From Halospina sp040196175 (GTDB lineage Bacteria; Pseudomonadota; Gammaproteobacteria; Pseudomonadales; Oleiphilaceae), in assembly GCF_040196175.1 (NCBI RefSeq), contig NZ_JBEFNF010000001.1, forward strand, positions 372,001-436,000: a stretch of 64,000 bases of DNA, read 5' to 3'. Position 1 is the first letter of the stretch. The number at the start of each line of letters is the position of its first letter. The notes under the pieces were generated by a model that worked only from the letters and a program-made list of their open reading frames with translations, was not told the DNA's origin and made no database searches. Shown here piece by piece: positions 50,955 to 59,777 of this stretch. The translations under genes and the position numbers were made by a program.

Positions 50955-52256
50955 ATGGGATTTCGGGTGCAACTGGGCATTGATCGGCTCCGGATGGGGC
51001 TGCTGGCATGCGGTTTTCTGCTTTTGGCGCTGGCTGGCTCTGTTCAGGCAGTGGTTGTGGATCGTCTTTACGATGCAGTCGTGCCGGTTGAGGATACCGG
51101 TACTGATGTGCGGCAAGAGGCGTTTCGAGAGGCATTGCGCCAAGTGCTTCTGAGACTGACCGGTGACCCGGCCCGGGTGCAGAGAATGGTGCCGGATGAT
51201 ACCGGCGGTGAGCAGCCGCAAGAGGCTCTGGGCGATCATGCAGCGCGTTTCATCGAAGCGTTCAGCTATCGGCGTAACGGCAAACAGCTCGAGCTGCACG
51301 CCACGTTGAGTACCGCTGCGGTTGGTCAGGCACTAGCGGACCGTCAGGTTCCTGTCTGGGGGGCCACCCGGCCGCGGATTCTGCTCTGGTTCTTGGTGGA
51401 TGGCCGCGGTGAACGCAAACTGATCCATCGTGACAATATCTTGCCCCCTTTTCTCGAAAAACCCATGCAGCCGCTGGACTCAGAAGCTCTTGCCGCTGAA
51501 CGCGGTCCCTGGAAAGAGCCTCTCTGGGAGACCTCGCGGCAGCGCGGCATGCCTCTTGCGCTGCCTTTCAATGACGACAGGGATCGTGCGCAAGTCGGTC
51601 TTTCCGAAATATGGGGGCTGTTTCAGGAGCCCATACGGCGCGCTTCCCGGCGCTACCCCCATGATGTGATGGCGATTGCCCGGGTTAACCGGGACGGTGA
51701 TGGCTGGCGGGCGCGCTGGCAGCTCAGGCGCGGTGATGATCGGATTGCGGATGGTGTCACTCGTGCTAATGACCGTGCTGACGTAGCGCAGCAGCTGGTC
51801 AATGCCTGGGCTGACCAGCTTGCCGGGCGTTACGCCGTGGCGCCTGCCAGCGGGGAGGCGCTGCGCTCAGCCCGCATGCTTATCGCGGATGTCGAAGGGT
51901 TGGGGCCCTATGCAGCTGTGCGCCAGTCACTGGCCGGATTGGAACCAATCCGTTCGGTGCAGATAGACGCCATTCACCAGGATCGGTTGACACTTGAACT
52001 TGCCTTCAACGGGGATCTGCGTCTGCTGCTTGATTACATTGGACTTGATGAGCGGATGGTGCTGATGGGCGGACCACCAGACGGTGCTATTCCCAGTGGC
52101 TCGACTACCGACGGTGATGCACTGCGACTGTACTATCGGTGGGATCAGGATCGCGCGGCCATTGGTATGGGGCCGGGCAGTGATGAGGCTCAAGAGATTG
52201 TTCCGCTGGATTCCGCCGAGGAGGGCAGTGGGGGAAGCGCTCCATCACTGCAGTAG
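50955..52256 (+). CDS. DUF2066 exported protein
   Basis: This 433-residue protein has a signal peptide (LLACGFLLLALAGSVQA), then the DUF2066 domain beginning VVVDRLYDAVVPVEDTGTDVRQEAF with the AFREALRQVLLRLTGD segment. The C-terminus is acidic. The function is unknown. GGAGG lies eight bases before ATG 50955. It precedes hda by nine bases, which is the conserved gammaproteobacterial arrangement and suggests co-transcription. Confidence 0.88.
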   Translation: MGFRVQLGIDRLRMGLLACGFLLLALAGSVQAVVVDRLYDAVVPVEDTGTDVRQEAFREALRQVLLRLTGDPARVQRMVPDDTGGEQPQEALGDHAARFIEAFSYRRNGKQLELHATLSTAAVGQALADRQVPVWGATRPRILLWFLVDGRGERKLIHRDNILPPFLEKPMQPLDSEALAAERGPWKEPLWETSRQRGMPLALPFNDDRDRAQVGLSEIWGLFQEPIRRASRRYPHDVMAIARVNRDGDGWRARWQLRRGDDRIADGVTRANDRADVAQQLVNAWADQLAGRYAVAPASGEALRSARMLIADVEGLGPYAAVRQSLAGLEPIRSVQIDAIHQDRLTLELAFNGDLRLLLDYIGLDERMVLMGGPPDGAIPSGSTTDGDALRLYYRWDQDRAAIGMGPGSDEAQEIVPLDSAEEGSGGSAPSLQ

Positions 52257-52265
52257 AATGAAGCC

Positions 52266-52967
52266 ATGACGCAGACGCCTTCACAATTCCCCCTGAGAAT
52301 TCTGCTTCGGGATGAGGCTGGATTCGACAACTTCCATGCCGGGCCCAACGACGCGCTGGTTCGACGCCTTCAGGCCTGGCCGCTGGCGCCGGAATCCGGT
52401 GCGGTGGTGCTGTGCGGTGAGGCCGGTGCAGGTAAGAGTCACCTGCTCAATGCTGTCTGCCTCGCAGCGGAAGCGGCCGGTTATGACCCGGTTTCTATCA
52501 GCCTTCGTGAGGCGGCGTCACTGGCGCCTGAGGCTCTTCAGGGCTTTGAGGGATTCGACCCGGTTTGTCTGGATGACCTTGAAGGACTCCCGGACGATAC
52601 GGCCTGGCAGGAGGCGCTGCTGCATCTTTTCAACCGGGTCCAGGATGCCGGCGGGCGCATTCTGATCGCCAGCCGGCAGCCACCGGCGGCGCTGACCTGG
52701 GGTTTGCCGGATCTGGCCTCGCGGCTCAGGGCCTTGCCCGTGTGGCAGCTGTGTCTTCCGGATGACGACCAGCGCGCGGCCATGCTCGGGGCTCGCGCGG
52801 CCAATCGCGGGCTTGCCATGCCGGAGGAGGTGACCCGTTACATCCTGCGCCGCGCCCCAAGGGATCCGGGCCAACTTCTGGGGCTTCTGGATCGTCTGGA
52901 TGAGGCATCACTGCAGCATCAGAGGCGGTTGACGGTACCCTTCGTCAGGCAGGTGCTGGGCTGGTAA
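52266..52967 (+). CDS. hda: DnaA regulatory inactivator Hda
   Basis: Hda, with the DNA-loaded beta clamp, stimulates ATP hydrolysis by DnaA to prevent re-initiation. The 233-residue DnaA-related AAA+ protein starts with a short clamp-binding-like segment (QFPLRILLRD), has Walker A LCGEAGAGKSHLLNAV, Walker B VCLDDLEGL, the ASRQPP sensor and SRLRALPVWQL with the arginine finger region. It lacks the DnaA DNA-binding domain. Confidence 0.93.
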   Translation: MTQTPSQFPLRILLRDEAGFDNFHAGPNDALVRRLQAWPLAPESGAVVLCGEAGAGKSHLLNAVCLAAEAAGYDPVSISLREAASLAPEALQGFEGFDPVCLDDLEGLPDDTAWQEALLHLFNRVQDAGGRILIASRQPPAALTWGLPDLASRLRALPVWQLCLPDDDQRAAMLGARAANRGLAMPEEVTRYILRRAPRDPGQLLGLLDRLDEASLQHQRRLTVPFVRQVLGW

Positions 52968-53022
52968 ACTCCTGACGTTCAGGGACTTCATCGATAACAG
53001 CAAAAAGACAGGGGGAACAGCC

Positions 53023-53820
53023 ATGCGCCGGGTGGTTTTCAATCAGAAGGGCGGTGTGGGTAAATCCAGCATCGTGAGCAATCTGGCGGCCATCAGCGCG
53101 AGCCGGGGGGTGCGGACCCTGGTGGTCGATCTGGACCCGCAGGGGAATTCAACCCAGTATCTGCTCGGGCAGTCAGCAGAAGCGTTGAACGATACGGTGG
53201 GCGACCTGCTGGAACAGTCCATCGCCTTCCGGATCACTAACCGCCGCCCCCAGGAATTTGTGCATGCATCGGCGTTTTCCAATCTGCACGTGCTGCCCTC
53301 CAGTCCGGAGCTGGACTACCTGGAGCGTAAACTTGAGGCCAAGCATAAGATCTACAAGCTGAGGGATCATCTCAGCCGCCTGAGTGATCTCTACGATGCG
53401 ATCTATATCGATACCGCTCCGGCGCTCAACTTCTATACCCGCTCGGCACTGATCGCGGCCCAGCGTTGCCTGATTCCTTTCGATTGCGACGATTTCTCCC
53501 GCAAGGCGCTGTACAGCCTCCTCGGCGAAATCCAGGAAATCCAGGAAGACCACAATCCGGATCTGATGGTTGAAGGCATCATTGCGAATCAGTTCCAGAG
53601 CCAGGCAAGCCTGCCGCGCCGGCTTGTCCAGGAACTGACGGACGAGGGGTTGCCCGTTCTGCCAGTGAGGCTGCCGTCCTCGGTCAAGATGAAAGAGTCC
53701 CATCAGGCGGGCCGCCCTCTGATTTATATGGCACCGAAGCACAATCTTACGGCCCGTTTCCAGGATCTCTACGGTTTGCTCAATGGTGAGACCGTGGAAG
53801 TGGAACCGCTGGGGGTTTGA
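53023..53820 (+). CDS. ParA/MinD-family ATPase
   Basis: This 265-residue P-loop ATPase has the deviant Walker A FNQKGGVGKSSIVSNLA at the N-terminus, VDLDPQGNSTQYLLG and IYIDTAPALNFYTRSAL. It is a lone chromosomal ParA-like protein with no ParB gene beside it, so it is not the main chromosome-partition ATPase. Its cargo is unknown. It lies between hda and the yqcC-like gene. A Shine-Dalgarno (GGGGGAA) precedes the ATG. Confidence 0.9.
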   Translation: MRRVVFNQKGGVGKSSIVSNLAAISASRGVRTLVVDLDPQGNSTQYLLGQSAEALNDTVGDLLEQSIAFRITNRRPQEFVHASAFSNLHVLPSSPELDYLERKLEAKHKIYKLRDHLSRLSDLYDAIYIDTAPALNFYTRSALIAAQRCLIPFDCDDFSRKALYSLLGEIQEIQEDHNPDLMVEGIIANQFQSQASLPRRLVQELTDEGLPVLPVRLPSSVKMKESHQAGRPLIYMAPKHNLTARFQDLYGLLNGETVEVEPLGV

Positions 53821-53824
53821 TTTG

Positions 53825-54166
53825 ATGGCGATGGATCAGGAACAGGCGCGCAAAGCCCTGGTTGAGGCGATCAAGGCGGTCGGCCAGGCGCTGTCCGATT
53901 TGGCGCTGCGCAGCAGTGTATCTCCGTCCCCGGAGGCATTAGCCAGCGTCCAGCCCTTCTGTGTGGATACCATGACATTCCCGGAATGGATCCAGTTTGT
54001 TTTCCTGCCCAAGCTTGAGGGGATGCTGGAAGGAGGCGACCCCATGCCTACCTGGTGTGATGTTGCGCCTATGGCTGAAGAGTATTTCCGCCAGCACGAG
54101 CTGGACGGCATTACCCTGATCGAGGCACTTCGGCGTCTGGACGAGCTGGTAACCGCCGCGCGTTAG
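53825..54166 (+). CDS. YqcC-family protein (DUF446)
   Basis: This protein of about 113 residues is small and helical, with the YqcC pattern: PFCVDTMTFPEWIQFVFLPKLEGML followed by the Cys/Trp-containing PTWCDVAPMAEEYF and LIEALRRLDEL. The function is unknown; in enterobacteria it is linked to truC. It starts four bases after the ParA-like gene and overlaps the convergent thpR gene by four bases. An in-frame start further upstream (53783) lies inside the ParA gene and is rejected. Confidence 0.82.
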   Translation: MAMDQEQARKALVEAIKAVGQALSDLALRSSVSPSPEALASVQPFCVDTMTFPEWIQFVFLPKLEGMLEGGDPMPTWCDVAPMAEEYFRQHELDGITLIEALRRLDELVTAAR

Positions 54167-54744
54167 GTGTCCCCGTCAGTTTCAGCCGGCTCGTGGCTCA
54201 GTGACCAGCGTTCGCGCACCTCGTAAACCGGACCATGGAGCCCCTGCTGGCTGTCGTAGAGGCAGACCTCGGAGACCGGTAGCTCCGCCTGCCAGGGTGT
54301 TGGCCTGATGGCGGGCGGCCGTCGGTCGCGCAAATGCGCCACGGTGATGTGGGGGCGCCATTGGCGTTCCTGTTGGGATTGGCCGAGTGTTGCGGCCAAT
54401 CCCTCTCTGAGGGTGCGCTGGAGTGTTTCGATGGTGGGGGAGGCATAGCCCTCAAGCACCAGATGGCGCGGTTTGCCTGGATCCGGGAAGCCGGCAACCT
54501 GGCGGCAATGGATGCGGCCCGGGCGGGCATCGGCCAGCAGCTCGCTCACCCGGGGAATCACCTGTTGGCTCAATGTTGATCGCGGGAGCGAGCCCAGAAA
54601 TACCAGCGTAAGATGGAGGTTGGCCCGTGGCGTGGCTTTCAGTGGCGGCAAGCTGGGGGTTGAGGCATTGATTGTGGCCATGAGCGGCTCCGCCACGGTG
54701 TCGGCCACGGGAACGGCCAGGAAGCTGCGAATCGCGTCGGTCAC
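54163..54744 (-). CDS. thpR: RNA 2',3'-cyclic phosphodiesterase
   Basis: ThpR (LigT) belongs to the 2H phosphoesterase family and opens 2',3'-cyclic RNA ends. The 193-residue protein has two HxTx motifs, HLTL (~residue 43) and HITV (~residue 131), placed as expected. The start is a GTG at 54744 with AGGAGGA eight bases ahead. It follows nadC on the same strand by 73 bases, with a palindrome between them. Confidence 0.92.
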   Translation of the reverse strand: MTDAIRSFLAVPVADTVAEPLMATINASTPSLPPLKATPRANLHLTLVFLGSLPRSTLSQQVIPRVSELLADARPGRIHCRQVAGFPDPGKPRHLVLEGYASPTIETLQRTLREGLAATLGQSQQERQWRPHITVAHLRDRRPPAIRPTPWQAELPVSEVCLYDSQQGLHGPVYEVRERWSLSHEPAETDGDT

Positions 54745-54768
54745 CGGCGAATCCTCCTCTCTATCAGG

Positions 54769-54786
54769 TAGACACTTCAGTGTCTA
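54769..54786. promoter_or_regulatory. Perfect 8+2+8 palindrome between nadC and thpR
   Basis: TAGACACT and AGTGTCTA flank a two-base centre. It sits 24 bases upstream of the thpR start, between nadC and thpR. The stem is short and not followed by a T tract, so a protein-binding site is more likely than a terminator. No regulator can be named. Confidence 0.4.
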
Positions 54787-54817
54787 AACATAGACGTTCA
54801 CCAGCGGCTCTGCCGGC

Positions 54818-55675
54818 TCAGTCATCGTCTTTGATACGCAGTGACAGATCTGCTGCGGTGACGTCCTTGGTCAACACACCCAGGGAGATGAAATCGACGC
54901 CGGTTTCCGCGATGGTTGCCAGCTTCTGTTCAGTGATTCCCCCGGAAGCCTCGAAGCGGGCGATACCGCTGTAACGTTCTACCACTCGAGTCATGCTTTC
55001 CAGCGGGAACTCATCCAGCATGATGTGGTCGGCGCCGGCAGCAATGGCCTCGGCCACTTGCGCCTCGGTTTCCGTTTCCACCTCCAGAGGCACATCCGGG
55101 GAGGTCTCCCGGGCCCGTTCAACCGCGGCGGTTATCGAGCCACAGCTGGTGATGTGGTTCTCCTTGATGAGTATACCGTCATATAGCCCGATGCGGTGGT
55201 TGGCACAGCTGCCGCAGCGCACCGCGTACTTCTGCGCGATACGCATCCCGGGCAGGGTTTTGCGGGTGTCCAGCAGTTGGGTTTGGGTATGAGCGACACG
55301 GTCCGCATAGGAACGACAGCGCGTTGCCACCCCGGAAAGCGTCTGCAGCCAGTTGAGCGCAATGCGCTCGGCCGTGAGAAGAGAGCGGGCAGGACCGGTG
55401 ATGGTCAGAAGGTTGGTGTCCGCGTCGACCTGCTGTCCTTCGTTGCAGTGCCAGGTCACGGCGAGTTGCGGATCCACCTGTCGGAAGCTCTCGTCCACCC
55501 AGGGTCTACCTGCAATCACACCCGCGTGGCGGATGATGACGCTGGCCTCAACCTTTCGCTCCGGGTCAATGAGCGCAGCCGTGCGGTCACCACTGCCTTC
55601 ATCCTCGGCAATGCTGGCGGCGACATTCCGGGTCACGGCCTGACGCAGTGTGGCAGCAGGGATCTGGTTCATCAT
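54818..55675 (-). CDS. nadC: Nicotinate-nucleotide pyrophosphorylase (carboxylating)
   Basis: NadC makes nicotinate mononucleotide from quinolinate and PRPP in NAD synthesis. The 285-residue protein has EDEGSGDRTA near residue 20, then AERIALNWLQTLSGVAT, LLDTRKTLPGMR and KYAVRCGSCANHRIGLYDGILIKENH. The end segments are LEVETETEAQVAEA, IMLDEF and FEASGGI. The ATG pair at 55675/55672 follows AAAGGG; an in-frame start at 55714 is less likely. It is divergent from the DUF1631 gene and close to ampD, as in Pseudomonas-type genomes. Confidence 0.97.
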   Translation of the reverse strand: MMNQIPAATLRQAVTRNVAASIAEDEGSGDRTAALIDPERKVEASVIIRHAGVIAGRPWVDESFRQVDPQLAVTWHCNEGQQVDADTNLLTITGPARSLLTAERIALNWLQTLSGVATRCRSYADRVAHTQTQLLDTRKTLPGMRIAQKYAVRCGSCANHRIGLYDGILIKENHITSCGSITAAVERARETSPDVPLEVETETEAQVAEAIAAGADHIMLDEFPLESMTRVVERYSGIARFEASGGITEQKLATIAETGVDFISLGVLTKDVTAADLSLRIKDDD

Positions 55676-55803
55676 GGTGGAGCCCTTTCTGATGGTGGTC
55701 ACAAAAGGTGACAAATTCTGACACAGATTGACGGATTCCGACTCTATAGTGGAAATGTTGAAAATTCCAATCGGCGTTTCGCTGAATCTCGGGAGTCAGA
55801 CAG

Positions 55804-58002
55804 ATGAGTCGTGGAGAGAACGTGGTCACCATTGGTCAGTCCAGTGAGCCTCGGCAGCTGCCGGCGCCGCTGATCAGTCTGCGTGACAGAGCGGCGGTTC
55901 GGTTCCGAACCCTTCTCGACGCATTCTTTGACAGCGCTGACGATGCCCTGTTCGATCTTTCGGAGCGCTCCCGTTCCAATGCGGAGCAGACGACTTACTT
56001 TGATGCCATGCGTGAACTGCGTATGCAGCGCCAATCCATGACCCTGGCCTTTCAGCAGTGGCTGAGCCGTGCTTTCAACGAAGGCGGTCATTTTGAGCCA
56101 GCCCCCGGGCGGCACAGTGAAGGGGAGTCCGATCTCGAGTCCCTATCACTGGTGGATGATGATGACCTGGAGGAACAGGTGGCGGTGGATAATATGATCC
56201 AGCGCATCCGTAATCGCTACAACGATCAGGTGGAGCTGCTGCGCCAGCGCATGGCGGAGCTTCTTGGCGATCTGGATCTGGCCTCATCGTGCAATCCACT
56301 GGGGCCGGAAGTGATCTGTCACGGTCTTGCGGACGCCTGTTCGTCGCTGTCCATCGACATTCGCTCGCGGCTGGTGATTTACAAGCTGTTCGATAAGCTT
56401 TTGATCAATCAGCTGGACAACCTCTATACCGAAGCGAACCAGCACCTCAGTGATGAAGGCGTTCTGCCCAATCTGAAGAACCCGGCTCCGAAGCGCCAGC
56501 ATCGGAGCAGCAGCCAAGGGTCTTTTGGTGGTGAAGGGGGCACCGCTGGTGGTGATGTGACGGGCGGAGCTGCTGAAGCCTCAACACAGCAGCCGAGTGG
56601 CGGGACGGACATCCGTAGCTTGATTGAGATGATGCATGCCAGTGGCAGCCCGGGCGGTGCCGGGTCTGCGGGAAGCGTGGGTAATGGCTCCGGTTCTTCC
56701 GTGATTGGTGCCGGTCAAGGGGGGACACCAGTCCAAACGTCCGAGCTTGTGCAGATGCTCTCCGGCGTTCAATTTTCGGCCGAGGCCGCTCAGGCTGGCG
56801 GCGCGATCCCCGTCGTACAGAATATGGTCAGCGAGAATGACCGCAATGTGCGCCAGGCGGATTCGGACGTGATCAACCTGGTTTCGATGCTGTTTGATTT
56901 CATCCTGGAAGACCGTCGGCTGCCTGAAACGATGCAGGCCCTTATCGGTCGCCTGCAGATTCCCATGGTCAAGGTAGCGCTGGTGGATCCGGCTTTCTTC
57001 GAACGTGGCGGCCACCCTGCCCGCAAACTGCTCAACGAGCTCGCCGCGGCGGCTCTATTGTGGAATGGGAGCGGCGACAGCAGCCGCGATCCGCTCTACG
57101 AAAAGATAGAGGCGGCAGTCAGTCGGATCCTCAACGAGTACAGCGACGATGTCAGCGTTTTTGAATCCGTTCTGGAGGACTTTGCCGCCTTCATGGAAAA
57201 AGACCGTCGGCGGCGCGAGCTTGTGGAGCAGCGCCTGCGTGATGCTGAGGAAGGCCGAGCACGGGATGAACAGGCACAGGCAGAGGTGGAACGATTCCTG
57301 GGGCAGGCCAGGGCCGGGCGCACTGTGCCGGAGGCTCTGGTCGATTTTCTGGATAACGCCTGGTCCCGAGTGCTCAAGTGGCATTACCTGCGCGAAGGCG
57401 CCGAAGGAGAAGGCTGGCAGCAGCAGTGTGCCCTGACTCAAAGGCTGCTGTGGAGTCTGGATCCGGATCCTTTCCTGGCATCCACCCGGTCAGTGGTGCT
57501 GCGTGAGATTCCCGGCATTGTTCGCAGTGTAAAAGAGAGCCTGGAAGAGATTGGGTGGGATCCCTTTGATCTGGATCGCAACCTGCACCAGCTTGAGCTG
57601 GTGCATGTGGACGTGCTCCAGCGGCTGAAGACGGCGCCACGAGAGGCGCCTCCGGGGCTCGATGAAGGCAGCGATGCGGGGGAACAGCTTGTAGAACAGG
57701 AACCTGATGAGGCGGAGCCGGGACAGGAAGATGATACGCCGCCGGAGCTGAGTGTGGGCGCCTGGCTGACGTGGCAGCCACCTGAAGGCGACCCGGTGCG
57801 CTGCAAGCTGGCGGCGGTGATCCGGGCCACGGGAAAGTACATCTTTGTTAACCGCAATGGAGCCCGAGTCGTTGAGTACATGATGTCGGAGGTGAACCGG
57901 GCGCTCGCGGATGGCACTCTTGAAATGCTGGATGACGGGCTGATCTTTGACCGGGCACTGGAGTCGGTTATCGACAGTCTCCGCCAGGGACAGACGGCCT
58001 GA
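55804..58002 (+). CDS. DUF1631 protein with PilZ-like C-terminus
   Basis: This large 732-residue cytoplasmic protein of the DUF1631 family is sometimes mis-annotated as thymidine phosphorylase. It has a helical N-terminal region (~20-210), a Gly/Ser-rich low-complexity linker (~225-310) and a second helical region with FDFILEDRRLPETMQALIGR and VALVDPAFFERGGHPARKLLN. After an acidic Glu-rich stretch (~620-650) comes a C-terminal beta-domain (~655-730, VGAWLTWQPPEGDPVRCKLA) resembling PilZ. The RxxxR/DxSxxG c-di-GMP motif is not obvious, so ligand binding is unproven. It is monocistronic and divergent from nadC. Confidence 0.85.
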   Translation: MSRGENVVTIGQSSEPRQLPAPLISLRDRAAVRFRTLLDAFFDSADDALFDLSERSRSNAEQTTYFDAMRELRMQRQSMTLAFQQWLSRAFNEGGHFEPAPGRHSEGESDLESLSLVDDDDLEEQVAVDNMIQRIRNRYNDQVELLRQRMAELLGDLDLASSCNPLGPEVICHGLADACSSLSIDIRSRLVIYKLFDKLLINQLDNLYTEANQHLSDEGVLPNLKNPAPKRQHRSSSQGSFGGEGGTAGGDVTGGAAEASTQQPSGGTDIRSLIEMMHASGSPGGAGSAGSVGNGSGSSVIGAGQGGTPVQTSELVQMLSGVQFSAEAAQAGGAIPVVQNMVSENDRNVRQADSDVINLVSMLFDFILEDRRLPETMQALIGRLQIPMVKVALVDPAFFERGGHPARKLLNELAAAALLWNGSGDSSRDPLYEKIEAAVSRILNEYSDDVSVFESVLEDFAAFMEKDRRRRELVEQRLRDAEEGRARDEQAQAEVERFLGQARAGRTVPEALVDFLDNAWSRVLKWHYLREGAEGEGWQQQCALTQRLLWSLDPDPFLASTRSVVLREIPGIVRSVKESLEEIGWDPFDLDRNLHQLELVHVDVLQRLKTAPREAPPGLDEGSDAGEQLVEQEPDEAEPGQEDDTPPELSVGAWLTWQPPEGDPVRCKLAAVIRATGKYIFVNRNGARVVEYMMSEVNRALADGTLEMLDDGLIFDRALESVIDSLRQGQTA

Positions 58003-58067
58003 AACACCGCCTGACGTATTGCAAAATACGGCGACTATGCTTCACTGCAGCCTGAATCCGCTACCGA

Positions 58068-58667
58068 GTGAACTCATTGCCCAGAGAACCGTTTGACCAT
58101 CTGACGCCGGGGCCCGATGGTTGGCTCCCAGAGGCCAGGCTCATGCCCTCGGAGAATTACGATGCTCGTCCTCCAGGTACCGCCGTCTCGCTGTTGGTGG
58201 TGCATGGTATCAGCCTACCGCCCGGCGAGTTCGGGGGGGATGCCATCGAGCGCCTGTTCTGCAATACCCTCGACTGTAATGAACATCCCTGGTTTGAGCG
58301 TCTGCATGATCTTCGTGTGTCGGCACACATGCTGATCCGTCGTGATGGTGAGCTGGTGCAGTTCGTTTCCCTGTTCGATCGCGCCTGGCATGCGGGGCGA
58401 TCGTGTTTCGCCGGACGCGCGGAATGCAATGATTTTGGCATCGGTATTGAGCTTGAGGGTACTGATGAGACGCCGTACACGGACGCTCAGTACGGGCAGC
58501 TGATCCCGCTGGCAAGGGGGCTGATCCGGGCATTCCCTGGAATGACACAGGATCGTGTCGTCGGTCATTCGGATATTGCCCCCGAGCGCAAAACAGATCC
58601 CGGGGCTGGTTTTGACTGGCAGCGGCTGCGGCGGGGTATTGAATCTGGTGCAGAGGAGTCGGGCTGA
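58068..58667 (+). CDS. ampD: 1,6-anhydro-N-acetylmuramyl-L-alanine amidase AmpD
   Basis: AmpD is a cytoplasmic zinc amidase that recycles anhydromuropeptides and so keeps AmpR-controlled beta-lactamase low. The 199-residue protein has the zinc ligands in VVHGISLPPGEFGG, the His in DLRVSAHMLIRRDG and the C-terminal VGHSDIAPERKTDPG. FAGRAECNDFGIGIELEG is also conserved. The start is uncertain: GTG 58068 is used here and TTG 58077 is an alternative, neither with a strong Shine-Dalgarno. It overlaps ampE by one base. Confidence 0.95.
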   Translation: MNSLPREPFDHLTPGPDGWLPEARLMPSENYDARPPGTAVSLLVVHGISLPPGEFGGDAIERLFCNTLDCNEHPWFERLHDLRVSAHMLIRRDGELVQFVSLFDRAWHAGRSCFAGRAECNDFGIGIELEGTDETPYTDAQYGQLIPLARGLIRAFPGMTQDRVVGHSDIAPERKTDPGAGFDWQRLRRGIESGAEESG

Positions 58668-59557
58668 TGCGCCTTCTGGTGGTCATTGTGGCCTGGATGC
58701 TGCGCCGGCAGCTGGATGCACGTGGCTGGCTGACTCCCGCCGACTGGCAGCGCCGGATCCTTGAGCATGCGCCAGCGGAGAGGGGCGATGGCAGCGCGAC
58801 GCTGCGCTGGATCGTGGCGCTCTATGGCGTGTTGGTGCTGCTGGTTGGTCTGCTGTCCTGGGGCGCCAGCGGTATCGCTGGCGGTCTTTGGGCCAGCGTT
58901 CTGGCACTGGTTCTGCTGGTCGCCGGTACGGGCATGCCTGGTTGGCGCAAGCCACTGACTGCCTACAGTGCAGCCTGGCGTTCCGGCGATATGCAAAGTG
59001 CCTGGCGTCACATCTCACCACTGTTGCCCGCGGAGCAGCGCGGTGCGGCGTTAGCGCCTGAGCAGCTTCACCTGAGTCTGTGCGGGGCGCTCATTCAGAC
59101 CACTTTTGAACGCTATTTCCTGCCGCTGTTCTGGTACGCTTTGCTGGGGCCGGCAGGGGTGGTTCTGATTCTGGTGGCGCTGATGTTGCGGGATCACTAC
59201 CCCTCCACAGGCGTGCGGACGTTTTTTGAGCGCTGGAGCCACTGGCTCACCGTACCGCCGCGCTGGTTGCTGTCATTCAGCTTTGCGCTGGCTGGGGACT
59301 TCTCTGGCTGGGCTGGTGAAGCGTGCAACCGTCGTCTCCGGATGAGAGCCGGCTGTAACGATGTGCTGCTGACCGCAGCCGGAAGTGCGCTTTCCAGCTA
59401 TGCGTTGGACCCCGCTCGTTTCCAGGTTCATGACCCGGATGGCTGGCCGGATTACGGCCATCGGAGTCTGCTGGCCGTTCGCAATTTGCTCAATCGCAGC
59501 ATGCTGGTCTGGCTGGCGGTGCTTGCGGTTCTTGCTTTGATGGGAATTCTACCCTGA
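58667..59557 (+). CDS. ampE: AmpE-like inner-membrane protein
   Basis: This 296-residue membrane protein of the AmpE/CobD-like family has about four or five helices. Family segments are ALCGALIQTTFERYFLPLFWYALLGP-like (residues ~140-165) and FALAGDFSGWAGEACNRR, with a last helix at the C-terminus. AmpE is thought to sense or signal cell-wall state together with AmpD. The TGATG overlap with ampD supports one operon and the assignment. Confidence 0.85.
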   Translation: MRLLVVIVAWMLRRQLDARGWLTPADWQRRILEHAPAERGDGSATLRWIVALYGVLVLLVGLLSWGASGIAGGLWASVLALVLLVAGTGMPGWRKPLTAYSAAWRSGDMQSAWRHISPLLPAEQRGAALAPEQLHLSLCGALIQTTFERYFLPLFWYALLGPAGVVLILVALMLRDHYPSTGVRTFFERWSHWLTVPPRWLLSFSFALAGDFSGWAGEACNRRLRMRAGCNDVLLTAAGSALSSYALDPARFQVHDPDGWPDYGHRSLLAVRNLLNRSMLVWLAVLAVLALMGILP

Positions 59558-59777
59558 TAGCTCAAGATTCTCGGGAAAAAGTCGTTAAACGGCAGGGAAG
59601 TTGACGGATCTGGCTTGTCTCGACGCGCATGTCACCTAAACTTTCAGACACTGAGCGATTTCCTGAAGGAGCCGGGAAACGGTTAACGCCGCATTGGAGC
59701 GCGGCACACAGGCGATAGAGCCGGTAAGACCGGTCTGCCAGTACGACTGGTGTGTTTGAACGCTCGGAGGGCGTATC
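59558..59777. other. Intergenic region before the chemoreceptor gene
   Basis: These 220 bases are without a gene. They hold a GGAGG ribosome binding site at the right end and a TAAACTTT (59637-59644) with AGCGATTT (59654-59661) that only loosely recalls a sigma-28 promoter, with the wrong spacing. No convincing terminator for ampE was seen. Confidence 0.4.

Noticed and set aside
50832..51299. A long N-terminal extension of purM
   Set aside because: The extension runs antisense through the divergent DUF2066 gene. The family start at 50831 fits normal PurM length.
59637..59661. Sigma-28-like promoter before the chemoreceptor
   Set aside because: TAAACTTT and AGCGATTT match only partly, and the spacer is nine bases instead of about eleven.
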